A DNA stretch of 64,000 nucleotides. Origin: Flavobacterium sp. LC2016-01. GTDB lineage: Bacteria; Bacteroidota; Bacteroidia; Flavobacteriales; Flavobacteriaceae. The notes beneath the pieces are model-generated. The model had not been told where the DNA came from. It worked only from the letters and a program-made list of their open reading frames with translations, and searched no databases. The stretch is taken from the NCBI RefSeq assembly GCF_009711135.1, contig NZ_WMIC01000002.1, positions 496,001-560,000 on the forward strand. The letters run 5' to 3'. This document shows, piece after piece, positions 9,210-17,900 of the stretch (within the stretch, counting starts at the first letter, position 1; the number at the start of each line of letters is the position of its first letter). A program made the translations under genes and the position numbers.

Positions 9210-10208
9210 TTAGTTCAATAATGAATCTAACTGTGTTTGGAGCTCTGGAGAAGATGGTCTCGTTGCATTTGAATCGACAACTTTACCTTGTGGATCAATT
9301 AAAATAAATCGTGGAATTGAAACTACATTATAACTTGTTGCAAAATCAGATTTCCATTCATTATCAGCCAAAAGCTGGATTCCTCCAAGCTGTTTATCCG
9401 TTACAAATTTTTGCCATTTATCATGATCTTTTGGAGCATCAATTGAAACACTCACGAACTCAATATTTTTTCCGTGATATTTCTCTTCTACTTTTTGAAG
9501 AAAAGGAATTTCAGCGCGACATGGCCCGCACCAAGTTGCCCAAAGATCGATATAAACGTATTTTCCTTTTAATTCTGAAAGCTTTGTTTTTCCTCCTTTA
9601 TGGTTTTCAAATTCGAAATCCGGCGATACTGTATTATTTAATTTCGCCATTTTCATCACTTGGTCACGATGTTCTGTAATTTCAGCAATCGCTTGCTGTC
9701 CATTTTCAGTTTCAATCTTTACAAACTCAGGATCTAATTTCTTATTATTCAGTCGGGCTGCATCAGCTGCTTTTTTGGCATCAATTAATTTAGTAAAAGC
9801 GGCATCATCTAAATTTACAACACTATTATCATAAAGTTTCTCATCGGCCAGAATACGCTGTGCCAAAATATTGTTTTCTAAACTTCCTTTACCTTTATAA
9901 ACTATTGATTCATCAAATTGTTTAGCATCCATCTTAAGCTTTATATCATAGCCATTTTTCAAAAACAATTCAGTTGATTCAACACCGTCATACATACGGC
10001 CTCTTCCTCCGTTCAATACTAAAGTATCTTTAAAAATACCTTTTGCATTAACATTAATCGTCTTAACAACTTTTCCGTCATTAATAATTTTGATAATGTC
10101 GCTATTTCTGTTTGCAATATTGGCTTCAAAAGTGACATATTTTTTAGATTGTGCACTGATATTCAAAGCACTGAAAAGTACTAAACCGGCAATAAAAAAT
10201 TTCTTCAT
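9210..10208 (-). CDS. thiol-disulfide oxidoreductase, TlpA-like, with N-terminal DUF4369-type domain
   Basis: 332 aa. A signal peptide covers residues 1-19. The N-terminal half (about 20-185) is a beta-rich region of the kind found ahead of TlpA domains in Bacteroidota, with a basic, Ala/Lys-rich helical stretch at 120-185. The C-terminal half (about 195-332) is a thioredoxin fold with the active site WCGPC (W226, C227, C230) and the cis-Pro segment VVSIPRFILID. It probably reduces or exchanges disulfides in the periplasm, as in cytochrome c maturation or oxidative folding; the substrate is not evident. It is divergent from aspS, with a 157-bp gap. Confidence 0.88.
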   Translation of the reverse strand: MKKFFIAGLVLFSALNISAQSKKYVTFEANIANRNSDIIKIINDGKVVKTINVNAKGIFKDTLVLNGGRGRMYDGVESTELFLKNGYDIKLKMDAKQFDESIVYKGKGSLENNILAQRILADEKLYDNSVVNLDDAAFTKLIDAKKAADAARLNNKKLDPEFVKIETENGQQAIAEITEHRDQVMKMAKLNNTVSPDFEFENHKGGKTKLSELKGKYVYIDLWATWCGPCRAEIPFLQKVEEKYHGKNIEFVSVSIDAPKDHDKWQKFVTDKQLGGIQLLADNEWKSDFATSYNVVSIPRFILIDPQGKVVDSNATRPSSPELQTQLDSLLN

Positions 10209-10235
10209 AAATATTAAGGTTTGTTTTTAGTACAT

Positions 10236-10243
10236 CAAATCTA
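10236..10243 (-). promoter_or_regulatory. -7 box for the TlpA-like gene
   Basis: TAGATTTG on the minus strand fits TAnnTTTG and lies 28 bp upstream of the start codon. Confidence 0.5.
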
Positions 10244-10339
10244 AAGAAATTAGAATCGTAAAATTTAACAATTAACAAAATATTTCAAATTTATACGCAG
10301 CAACTTAGCACTTTACTATATTATTTTATTTTTTGTGTT

Positions 10340-10347
10340 TACTTTTG
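10340..10347 (+). promoter_or_regulatory. -7 box for aspS
   Basis: TACTTTTG fits TAnnTTTG and ends 18 bp before the aspS ATG, implying a very short leader. Confidence 0.5.
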
Positions 10348-10365
10348 CAGTCTAAAATTTAGATC

Positions 10366-12117
10366 ATGTATAGAAGTCATAATTGCGGCGAGTTAAACGC
10401 TTCAAATATAAATACCGAAGTTACGCTTGCGGGCTGGGTTCAAAAATCACGCGATAAAGGATTTATGAATTGGGTCGATCTGCGCGACCGTTACGGAATT
10501 ACGCAGCTTATTTTCGACGAAAGCCGTACCGATAAAACTGTTTTTGAATTAGCCAAAACACTTGGCCGTGAATTCGTTATTCAGGTAAAAGGAACTGTTA
10601 TTGAGCGTGAAGCCAAAAACAAAAACATACCGACTGGTGAAATCGAAATTTTAGTTTCTGAATTGACTATTCTAAATTCGGCATTAACTCCTCCATTTAC
10701 AATTGAAGATGAAACGGACGGTGGAGAAGATATCAGAATGAAATATCGTTATTTGGATATCAGAAGAAATCCGGTAAAAAACAGCTTATTATTTCGTCAT
10801 AAAGTAGCAATGGAAGTTCGTAAATATCTATCTGATTTAGATTTCTGCGAAGTTGAAACACCTTACTTAATCAAATCAACTCCAGAAGGAGCAAGAGATT
10901 TTGTGGTTCCAAGCCGTATGAACGAAGGGCAGTTTTATGCTTTGCCACAATCTCCTCAAACTTTCAAACAATTATTGATGGTAGGTGGAATGGATAAATA
11001 TTTCCAAATCGTGAAATGTTTCCGTGACGAAGATTTACGTGCAGACCGTCAGCCAGAGTTTACTCAGATTGACTGTGAAATGGCATTTGTTGAACAAGAA
11101 GACATTTTGAATGTTTTTGAAGGCTTGACAAGACATTTATTAAAAGAAATTAAAGGTATTGAAGTAGATAAATTCCCAAGAATTACCTACGACTATGCTA
11201 TGAAAACATACGGAAATGACAAACCGGATATTCGTTTTGGGATGAAATTTGGTGAGTTAAACGAATTTGCACAGCACAAAGAATTCCCTGTATTCAATGC
11301 AGCTGAATTAGTTGTGGGAATTGCAGTTCCAGGAGCAGGAAATTATACTCGTAAAGAAATTGACGGGTTAATTGACTGGGTAAAACGTCCGCAAGTTGGA
11401 GCATCTGGAATGGTTTACGTAAAATGCAACGAAGATGGAACTTTTAAATCATCTGTAGATAAATTCTACGACAATGATGATTTGGCAAATTGGGCAAAAG
11501 CAACAGAAGCAAATCCTGGCGATATGATTTTTGTACTTTCTGGTCCAGCAAACAAAACACGTGCGCAGCTTTCGGCACTTCGTATGGAATTAGCAACTCG
11601 TTTAGGATTGCGTAATCCAGCAGAATTTGCTCCATTATGGGTTGTAGATTTCCCATTATTGGAACTTGACGAAGAAAGTGGCCGTTATCATGCAATGCAC
11701 CACCCATTTACTTCTCCAAAACCAGAAGATATGGCTTTACTGGAAACAGAACCAGGAAAAGTTCGCGCAAATGCGTATGATATGGTTTTAAATGGAAACG
11801 AAATTGGCGGTGGATCAATTCGTATTCACGATAAAGCAACACAACAGTTAATGTTCAAGTATTTAGGATTTACGGAAGAAGAAGCAAAAACGCAATTTGG
11901 TTTCTTAATGGATGCTTTCCAGTTTGGAGCACCGCCTCACGGAGGATTAGCTTTTGGTCTAGACAGATTAGTTGCGATTTTAGGAGGTCAGGAAACAATC
12001 AGAGATTTTATCGCTTTCCCTAAAAACAATTCTGGGCGTGATGTTATGATCGATGCTCCAGCAGCAATTGATGATGCACAATTGAAAGAATTGCACATTA
12101 AAATTGATACTATTTAA
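10366..12117 (+). CDS. aspS: aspartate--tRNA ligase
   Basis: 583-aa class II aminoacyl-tRNA synthetase of the bacterial type; it charges tRNA-Asp. An N-terminal OB-fold anticodon-binding domain (about 1-110: [26 protein letters not shown]) is followed by the catalytic core with motif 2 (about 218-240, [20 protein letters not shown]), the GAD insertion domain (about 280-410), and motif 3 near the end ([13 protein letters not shown]). Length is the usual one for bacterial AspRS. It is a single-gene transcript bounded by its own -7 box and terminator. Whether it is discriminating or also charges tRNA-Asn cannot be told from this window, because asnS and gatCAB are not visible. Confidence 0.98.
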   Translation: MYRSHNCGELNASNINTEVTLAGWVQKSRDKGFMNWVDLRDRYGITQLIFDESRTDKTVFELAKTLGREFVIQVKGTVIEREAKNKNIPTGEIEILVSELTILNSALTPPFTIEDETDGGEDIRMKYRYLDIRRNPVKNSLLFRHKVAMEVRKYLSDLDFCEVETPYLIKSTPEGARDFVVPSRMNEGQFYALPQSPQTFKQLLMVGGMDKYFQIVKCFRDEDLRADRQPEFTQIDCEMAFVEQEDILNVFEGLTRHLLKEIKGIEVDKFPRITYDYAMKTYGNDKPDIRFGMKFGELNEFAQHKEFPVFNAAELVVGIAVPGAGNYTRKEIDGLIDWVKRPQVGASGMVYVKCNEDGTFKSSVDKFYDNDDLANWAKATEANPGDMIFVLSGPANKTRAQLSALRMELATRLGLRNPAEFAPLWVVDFPLLELDEESGRYHAMHHPFTSPKPEDMALLETEPGKVRANAYDMVLNGNEIGGGSIRIHDKATQQLMFKYLGFTEEEAKTQFGFLMDAFQFGAPPHGGLAFGLDRLVAILGGQETIRDFIAFPKNNSGRDVMIDAPAAIDDAQLKELHIKIDTI

Positions 12118-12140
12118 ATTTAGAAAATTAAATTATACTA

Positions 12141-12174
12141 AAAAAGCAGCTGAAAATTTCAGCTGCTTTTTTTA
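12141..12174 (+). terminator. terminator after aspS
   Basis: AAAAAGCAGCTGAAA pairs with TTTCAGCTGCTTTTT, followed by more T. Confidence 0.92.
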
Positions 12175-12385
12175 TTTCTAAATTTTTAAGAATAATTGCA
12201 AATTTTACACTTATCAGGATAAAAAATTCTTACAATTCGGTTTTCCCTATATTCTTACAATAAACGATTCTCAAATTAGGGTATTTCATATAATATTAGA
12301 TGCAATAAACCACGTAAAAACACTGTAAATCAATAATTTTTACAAAAAATTAACAGGTACGTGTCTTTTGTATTAGTTAATATGT

Positions 12386-12393
12386 TACATTTG
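12386..12393 (+). promoter_or_regulatory. -7 box for the cold-shock gene
   Basis: TACATTTG fits TAnnTTTG; the ATG is 30 bp downstream. A TTG at 12368-12370 is 15 nt upstream, shorter than the usual spacing. Confidence 0.5.
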
Positions 12394-12422
12394 CTTTATT
12401 ATAAATTATTATTACAATTACA

Positions 12423-12617
12423 ATGCGTACAGGTACAGTAAAATTTTTCAATGAATCTAAAGGTTATGGATTCATTACAGACGAAGAAACAGGAAAGGAC
12501 ATCTTCGTTCACGCTTCAGGAATTAACGCGGAAGAATTACGCGAAGGTGACCGTGTAAGCTATGAAGAAGAAGAAGGAAGAAAAGGGAAAGTTGCTGCTA
12601 AAGTAGCAGTAATCTAA
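12423..12617 (+). CDS. cold-shock domain protein
   Basis: 64-aa single cold-shock domain, an OB-fold RNA/single-strand DNA chaperone. RNP1 is KGYGFIT (residues 13-19) and RNP2 is DIFVHAS (25-31), both complete. It differs from E. coli CspA in a strongly acidic stretch (YEEEEGRKGK) in the C-terminal half. It is a monocistronic gene with its own -7 box and terminator. Whether it responds to cold or is constitutive cannot be seen. Confidence 0.95.
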   Translation: MRTGTVKFFNESKGYGFITDEETGKDIFVHASGINAEELREGDRVSYEEEEGRKGKVAAKVAVI

Positions 12618-12660
12618 GAAAAATATAGCAATTTATTTTTTTTGCCTCTGAATGGTTTTG

Positions 12661-12694
12661 AAAACGTTTCGATTAATTTCGAAACGTTTTTTTT
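12661..12694 (+). terminator. terminator after the cold-shock gene
   Basis: AAAACGTTTCGA (12661-12672) pairs with TCGAAACGTTTT (12679-12690), then T-run. Confidence 0.92.
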
Positions 12695-12797
12695 TGGTCA
12701 TTTCTTAAAAAAATATTAAAAAAACCACTCGTTATTTATAATCAATAAAAATTACACACAAACGAGGTTTCATTGCATACTTATATCCTCCTTTAGT

Positions 12798-12828
12798 TTG
12801 TGATTTACATAGTTGAAAGTTATCTTTG
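12798..12828 (+). promoter_or_regulatory. promoter of the nuo operon
   Basis: TTG (12798-12800), 20 nt, then TATCTTTG (12821-12828): a full match to the Flavobacterium housekeeping promoter. It lies 33 bp before the nuoA ATG at 12861, and places the alternative TTG start at 12813 upstream of the likely transcript. Confidence 0.8.
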
Positions 12829-12860
12829 TGGCTTATTCTTTAAGTAAAAATCACAAGTTT

Positions 12861-13226
12861 ATGCAATCTGATCAATACAGTTACATTCCTATTTTAATGC
12901 AGTTCATTCTGGCTGTTGGTTTTGTGGTAGGAACTATTATAATTTCTGGAAAATTAGGCCCAAAAAGAACCTCTGAAGTTAAAGACAAAAACTTTGAGTG
13001 TGGTATCGAATCTGTTGGTAATGCCCGTATTCCTTTTTCGGTAAAATATTTCCTAGTAGCCATTTTGTTTGTATTGTTCGACGTAGAGGTAATTTTCCTT
13101 TACCCATGGGCGATAAACTTCAAGGATTTAGGAATTGAAGGAATGTTAAAAATGATTGTTTTCATGGCTTTACTTTTAGTTGGTTTTTTCTATATCATCA
13201 AAAAGAAAGCACTAGAGTGGGAATAA
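12861..13226 (+). CDS. nuoA: NADH-quinone oxidoreductase subunit A
   Basis: 121-aa membrane subunit of complex I with three helices (about 12-32, 65-85, 92-112). The conserved loop KNFECGIESVGNARIPFSVKYF after helix 1 includes the family cysteine, and the acidic helix 2 segment (LFDVEVIFLYPW) is typical. Start chosen at the ATG 12861 (MQSDQYSYIPILMQF) because the longer frame begins with a TTG inside the promoter. First gene of the 14-gene operon. Confidence 0.95.
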   Translation: MQSDQYSYIPILMQFILAVGFVVGTIIISGKLGPKRTSEVKDKNFECGIESVGNARIPFSVKYFLVAILFVLFDVEVIFLYPWAINFKDLGIEGMLKMIVFMALLLVGFFYIIKKKALEWE

Positions 13227-13377
13227 AGTAAGATTTTAGGTTTCAGATTTTAGTCCCGATAGCCATCGAGATAGATTTGAAAAATAATTTCTCAAAACAC
13301 AATATTGATTTTTAAAATATTGATTTCGGTTCCAAGATCAAAAATCTAAAATCAGAAATCTACAATCTAAAATAAAA
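13227..13377. repeat. repeat-derived insert between nuoA and nuoB
   Basis: The 151-bp gap starts with AGATTTTAGGTTTCAGATTT (from 13231) and ends with TCTAAAATCAGAAATCTACA (from 13345), which are roughly inverted copies and could fold into a long imperfect stem. A degraded CCCGATAGCCATCG word lies at 13255-13268. Nothing coding is seen. Confidence 0.6.
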
Positions 13378-13926
13378 ATGAGCGATTCAAATGTAAATAT
13401 GGTTGCGCCACCTGAGGGAGTTGTAGGAGAAGGTTTCTTCGCTACAAAACTAAATGATGTTGTTGGTTTGGCACGCGCGAATTCTCTTTGGCCTTTACCT
13501 TTTGCAACATCTTGTTGCGGAATTGAGTTTATGGCAACAATGGCATCACATTACGATTTGGCACGATTTGGATCTGAGCGTGTGAGTTTCTCTCCTCGTC
13601 AGGCTGATATGCTTTTAGTAATGGGAACTATTTCTAAAAAAATGGCTCCAATCTTAAGACAAGTTTACGAACAAATGTCTGAGCCACGCTGGGTAATTGC
13701 TGTTGGAGCTTGTGCTTCTTCTGGAGGTATTTTCGACACTTACTCGGTTCTTCAAGGAATTGATAAAGTAATCCCTGTTGATGTTTATGTTCCAGGATGT
13801 CCTCCAAGACCAGAACAAATCGTAGACGGTGTAATGAGATTACAAGATTTGGTAAAAAGCGAATCTGTTAGACGCAGAAGCTCACCAGAATACCAAGAAT
13901 TATTAGCTTCCTATAACATTTCATAA
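13378..13926 (+). CDS. nuoB: NADH-quinone oxidoreductase subunit B
   Basis: 182 aa. Peripheral subunit that carries the terminal iron-sulfur cluster N2, which passes electrons to quinone. The ligands are visible: tandem cysteines in ATSCCGIEF, the cysteine in GACASSGG and the one in YVPGCPPRPE. Length and the N-terminal hydrophobic segment match the family. It is followed after one base by nuoC. Confidence 0.98.
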   Translation: MSDSNVNMVAPPEGVVGEGFFATKLNDVVGLARANSLWPLPFATSCCGIEFMATMASHYDLARFGSERVSFSPRQADMLLVMGTISKKMAPILRQVYEQMSEPRWVIAVGACASSGGIFDTYSVLQGIDKVIPVDVYVPGCPPRPEQIVDGVMRLQDLVKSESVRRRSSPEYQELLASYNIS

Positions 13927-13927
13927 G

Positions 13928-14449
13928 ATGGCTTTAGAAAATACCCAGATTCAAGATAAACTTATTGAAACATTTGATACTAATGTTTTCAATTTCCAAC
14001 AAGAAAGAGATATTTTTTCAATAGAAACAACTGCTGACAAAATCACAGCGTTAATTCTATTTCTAAAAAATGATGCTGATCTGCAATTTAACTTTTTGAC
14101 AGATTTATGCGGAGTTCACTATCCAGATAACGAATTAGATCGTCAATTTGCAGTAGTGTATCATATGCACAACTGGATCGAAAATAAACGCATCAGAATT
14201 AAAGTTTATTTAGATGGTGAAAAGCCAGAAATCAAAACTGTTTCAAATATTTTCTTGAGTTCAAACTGGATGGAGAGAGAAACATACGATTTCTACGGAA
14301 TCAATTTTATTGGTCACCCGCAATTGAAACGTATTTTGAATATGGATGAAATGGTGTCTTTCCCAATGAGAAAAGAATTCCCAATGGAAGACAGCGGAAG
14401 AACTGATAAAGACGACAGATTCTTTGGAAGAACAACAACAAATTGCTAA
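13928..14449 (+). CDS. nuoC: NADH-quinone oxidoreductase subunit C
   Basis: 173 aa, the 30-kDa subunit of the connecting arm. The signature block ERETYDFYGINFIGHPQLKRIL near residues 117-140 and DEMVSFPMRKEFP identify it. It is a separate gene, not fused to nuoD as in E. coli. One base separates it from nuoB, so translation is probably coupled. Confidence 0.97.
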   Translation: MALENTQIQDKLIETFDTNVFNFQQERDIFSIETTADKITALILFLKNDADLQFNFLTDLCGVHYPDNELDRQFAVVYHMHNWIENKRIRIKVYLDGEKPEIKTVSNIFLSSNWMERETYDFYGINFIGHPQLKRILNMDEMVSFPMRKEFPMEDSGRTDKDDRFFGRTTTNC

Positions 14450-14474
14450 AAAATAAATAATTCAACATTATAAA

Positions 14475-15713
14475 ATGTCAGAACTATTATTACCACCAGA
14501 GCATCGTTATGCTAAAATAATTAAGGAGAAACTAAACGAAGACGGAAGCGAGCTTTCGGTACTGAATTTAGGTCCAACTCACCCTGCGACTCATGGTATT
14601 TTTCAAAATATCCTATTAATGGATGGTGAAAGAATTCTAGAGGCTGAACCAACTATTGGTTACATCCACAGAGCTTTCGAAAAAATTGCCGAAAATCGCC
14701 CTTTCTATCAAATCACGCCTCTTACAGACCGTATGAACTATTGCTCCTCTCCTATTAATAATATGGGATGGTGGATGACTTTAGAGAAACTACTGGGTGT
14801 TGAAGTTCCAAAAAGAGCACAATATTTAAGAGTTATTGTAATGGAGCTTGCTCGTATTACAGACCACTTAATTTGTAACTCGATTCTTGGTGTTGATACA
14901 GGTGCGTATACTGGTTTCTTATACGTTTTTCAATTTAGAGAAAAAGTTTACGAGATTTATGAAGAAATTTGTGGAGCTCGTTTAACAACCAATATGGGAA
15001 GAATTGGTGGTTTCGAAAGAGACTGGTCACCAGAAGCTTTCAAAAAACTAGATACTTTCCTTGAAGAATTTCCTGTTGCTTGGCAAGAGTTTGTAAACTT
15101 ATTCGAAAGAAACAGAATTTTCCTTGACAGAACTGTAAATGTAGGTGCAATCACAGCTGAACAAGCAATGGCTTACGGATTTACTGGCCCTAACTTACGT
15201 GCTGCAGGGGTTGATTACGATGTACGTGTAGCACAACCTTACTCTTCTTACGAAGATTTTGATTTTAATGTTCCTGTTGGAAAATCAGGTGACACTTATG
15301 ATCGTTTCTGTGTTCGTAATGCTGAAGTTTGGGAAAGTTTAAGCATTATTCGCCAGGCTTTAGAAAAAATGCCAGCAGGAAACGAATATCACGCTGAAGT
15401 TCCTGATTATTATCTTCCTCCAAAAGAAGATGTTTACAATAATATGGAATCTCTAATTTATCACTTTAAAATTGTAATGGGAGAAGTTCCTGTACCAGTT
15501 GCAGAAATTTACCATCCGGTTGAAGGAGGAAATGGAGAATTAGGATTTTATTTAGTTACTGACGGAAGCAGAACTCCATATAGATTACATTTCAGAAGAC
15601 CTTGCTTTATTTATTACCAAGCATATCCTGATATGATCAAAGGAGCTTTATTATCAGATGCAATTGTTATTTTATCAAGTTTAAATGTAATTGCAGGAGA
15701 ATTAGACGCCTAA
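14475..15713 (+). CDS. nuoD: NADH-quinone oxidoreductase subunit D
   Basis: 412 aa, the 49-kDa subunit that with NuoB forms the quinone-binding cavity. Conserved features: LGPTHPATHGI near the N-terminus (the quinone-site histidine and Thr), GYIHRAFEK, the RMNYCSS block, and the C-terminal RLHFRRPCFIYYQA. It has evolved from the large subunit of NiFe hydrogenase; the nickel-binding cysteines are absent, as expected. The 191-bp gap after it is filled with A/T-rich repeats. Confidence 0.98.
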   Translation: MSELLLPPEHRYAKIIKEKLNEDGSELSVLNLGPTHPATHGIFQNILLMDGERILEAEPTIGYIHRAFEKIAENRPFYQITPLTDRMNYCSSPINNMGWWMTLEKLLGVEVPKRAQYLRVIVMELARITDHLICNSILGVDTGAYTGFLYVFQFREKVYEIYEEICGARLTTNMGRIGGFERDWSPEAFKKLDTFLEEFPVAWQEFVNLFERNRIFLDRTVNVGAITAEQAMAYGFTGPNLRAAGVDYDVRVAQPYSSYEDFDFNVPVGKSGDTYDRFCVRNAEVWESLSIIRQALEKMPAGNEYHAEVPDYYLPPKEDVYNNMESLIYHFKIVMGEVPVPVAEIYHPVEGGNGELGFYLVTDGSRTPYRLHFRRPCFIYYQAYPDMIKGALLSDAIVILSSLNVIAGELDA

Positions 15714-15716
15714 AAA

Positions 15717-15900
15717 ATTTTAGATTGAAGATTTTAGATTTTAGATTGCAGAATAGCATATCTAAATTTAGATTGAAAATCTAGACTTATATAGAATTGA
15801 AGAATTCAGATCAAAAGATCTAAAAACTAATAAAGATTGCAGAATACGGATTAAGGACAAAGATTGAAAAATCTAAAATCTAAAATCTAAAATCTAAAAT
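15717..15900. repeat. repeat-derived insert between nuoD and nuoE
   Basis: The right end (15870-15900) is a tandem array of the 7-mer AATCTAA, 4.4 copies. The left end carries ATTTTAGATTTTAGATT (15731-15747), a perfect inverted match to part of that array. The two ends could pair across about 125 nt of messenger. No ORF; the nuoE ATG follows 4 bp after the array. Confidence 0.7.
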
Positions 15901-15904
15901 AAAA

Positions 15905-16435
15905 ATGGAACGTAAACATTACAAACAAGAAATAAATATGACTGAAGCATTGATCGCTCGTATCAATGAATTGATCAGTCATTATCCGGAAGGCAAACAA
16001 AAATCGGCTTTACTGCCTGTTTTGCATGAAGTGCAGGATGCTCACAACAACTGGCTTAGTACTGAATTGCAAGATAAGGTTGCCGAAATTCTTCAGATCA
16101 AACCAATTGAGGTTTATGAAGTGGTTACTTTTTATACCATGTTCAACCAAAAGCCAATTGGAAAATACATGTTCGAATTTTGCCAAACTTCTTGCTGTTG
16201 TTTAAATGGTGCCGAAAATTTAATGGATTATACTTCTGAAAAATTAGGCATTAAAATGGGCGAAACAACTCCAGACGGAATGTTTACCATTGCCGGCGTA
16301 GAATGTTTAGGTGCCTGCGGATATGCTCCGATGATGCAGTTAGGCGATTTCTACAAAGAAAAATTGACAGAAGATAAAATCGATCAGTTAATCGCTGATT
16401 GTAAAGATGATAAAATAATATTACACGATAAATAA
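15905..16435 (+). CDS. nuoE: NADH-quinone oxidoreductase subunit E
   Basis: 176 aa, the 24-kDa subunit carrying the 2Fe-2S cluster N1a of the NADH dehydrogenase module. The four cysteine ligands are in FCQTSCCCLNG and ECLGACGYAPMM. The thioredoxin-like fold is at about 80-160, with the N-terminal helical bundle before it. An internal ATG at 15938 (MTEALIARINEL) is an alternative start; the first ATG is kept because it lies right after the repeat array. It ends 1 bp before nuoF. Confidence 0.96.
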   Translation: MERKHYKQEINMTEALIARINELISHYPEGKQKSALLPVLHEVQDAHNNWLSTELQDKVAEILQIKPIEVYEVVTFYTMFNQKPIGKYMFEFCQTSCCCLNGAENLMDYTSEKLGIKMGETTPDGMFTIAGVECLGACGYAPMMQLGDFYKEKLTEDKIDQLIADCKDDKIILHDK

Positions 16436-16436
16436 G

Positions 16437-17807
16437 ATGTCACAAAAAATATTATTAGATAAAATCAATATTCCTGGAATTAAAACCTACGAAGTTTATC
16501 GTCAAAATGGCGGTTATGCTTCTGTAGAAAAAGCTTTAAAAACACTTACACCAGATGAAGTTACTGAAGAGGTAAAAAAATCAGGTCTTCGTGGTCGTGG
16601 TGGTGCGGGTTTCCCTGCCGGAATGAAATGGAGCTTTATTGATAAAAAATCAGGAAAACCAAGACACTTAGTTTGTAACGCCGACGAATCAGAGCCGGGA
16701 ACTTTTAAAGATCGTTATTTGATGGAATTTATTCCTCACTTATTGATCGAGGGAATGATTACATCTAGTTACGCTTTAGGAGCAAACCTTTCATATATCT
16801 ACATCCGTGGAGAATATATGTGGGTTTACAAAATTTTAGAAAGAGCAATCGCCGAGGCTAAAGCTGCAGGCTGGTTAGGAAAAAATATATTAGGTTCAGG
16901 TTATGATCTTGAACTTTATGTTCATTGTGGAGCTGGAGCTTATATTTGTGGAGAAGAAACTGCACTTATAGAATCTTTGGAAGGTAAAAGAGGAAATCCT
17001 CGTATTAAACCACCTTTCCCTGCGGTTTCAGGACTTTGGGCAAATCCAACTGTAGTAAACAATGTTGAAACTATAGCAACGGTGCCATGGATCGTAAATA
17101 ATTCTGGTGACGATTATGCTAAAATTGGAATTGGACGTTCTACAGGAACTAAATTAATTTCTGCTTCCGGACACATTAAAAATCCTGGGGTTTACGAAAT
17201 TGAATTAGGTTTAAGCGTTGACGAATTCATGAATTCTGATGAATATTTAGGAGGAATGTCTTCAAGCCGTCCATTAAAAGCATTTGTACCTGGAGGTTCA
17301 TCTGTGCCAATTTTACCAGCTGAATTGATTTTCAAAACAGCAAACGGAGAAGATCGTTTAATGACTTACGAATCTTTAAGTGATGGTGGTTTTGCTACCG
17401 GATCGATGTTAGGTTCTGGTGGATTTATTGTTTACAATGATACTGCTTGTGTGGTAAGAAACACTTGGAACTTTGCTCGTTTTTACCACCACGAATCTTG
17501 CGGACAATGTACACCTTGCCGCGAAGGAACTGGATGGTTGGAAAAAATCTTATGGAGAATCGAAAACGGTCAAGGCCGTGAAGAAGATATTGAATTATTG
17601 TGGAGCATTCAGAGTAAAATTGAAGGAAACACAATCTGTCCTCTAGGAGACGCCGCTTCTTGGCCAGTAGCAGCAGCGATACGTCACTTTAGAGATGAAT
17701 TTGAATATCACGTTCGTTTCCCAGAAAAAATTAAAAATAGAGATCACTTTGTTGCTGAACCTTTTTCACAAGTAAAGCATTTAGTAGGCGGTAAAGTAAT
17801 CGTATAA
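16437..17807 (+). CDS. nuoF: NADH-quinone oxidoreductase subunit F
   Basis: 456 aa, the 51-kDa subunit that oxidises NADH with FMN and cluster N3. Visible: the glycine-rich NADH site GLRGRGGAGFPAGMKW, the FMN-binding stretch CNADESEPGTFKDR, GAGAYICGEETALIESLEG, and the 4Fe-4S ligands ESCGQCTPCREGT plus the later cysteine in NTICPLGDA. All ligands are present. It works with NuoE and NuoG as the input module. Confidence 0.98.
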   Translation: MSQKILLDKINIPGIKTYEVYRQNGGYASVEKALKTLTPDEVTEEVKKSGLRGRGGAGFPAGMKWSFIDKKSGKPRHLVCNADESEPGTFKDRYLMEFIPHLLIEGMITSSYALGANLSYIYIRGEYMWVYKILERAIAEAKAAGWLGKNILGSGYDLELYVHCGAGAYICGEETALIESLEGKRGNPRIKPPFPAVSGLWANPTVVNNVETIATVPWIVNNSGDDYAKIGIGRSTGTKLISASGHIKNPGVYEIELGLSVDEFMNSDEYLGGMSSSRPLKAFVPGGSSVPILPAELIFKTANGEDRLMTYESLSDGGFATGSMLGSGGFIVYNDTACVVRNTWNFARFYHHESCGQCTPCREGTGWLEKILWRIENGQGREEDIELLWSIQSKIEGNTICPLGDAASWPVAAAIRHFRDEFEYHVRFPEKIKNRDHFVAEPFSQVKHLVGGKVIV

Positions 17808-17900
17808 AAATAAAAAGCAGAAAGTTATAAAGTTCATAATGTTAAAAAGGACAGCAATTCTTTTCAATATTCCGACTTTCAACATTCAAATCATAAAGAG

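Larger units (their letters stand above)
12118..12422. other. 305-bp gap between aspS and the cold-shock gene
   Basis: Holds the aspS terminator at 12141-12174 and the promoter and leader of the cold-shock gene. An 11-bp word ATTCTTACAAT occurs twice (12226 and 12251), 25 bp apart. No coding potential is seen. The leader after the -7 box is short (about 30 nt), so there is no long cspA-type thermosensor leader unless transcription starts further upstream. Confidence 0.6.

Noticed and set aside
12813..12860. TTG start extending nuoA by 16 codons
   Set aside because: It lies between the -33 and -7 promoter elements, so it would not be transcribed; the ATG at 12861 fits NuoA.
15870..15900. Possible CRISPR from the tandem AATCTAA array
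   Set aside because: The 7-bp units are directly adjacent with no spacers and no cas genes are nearby.
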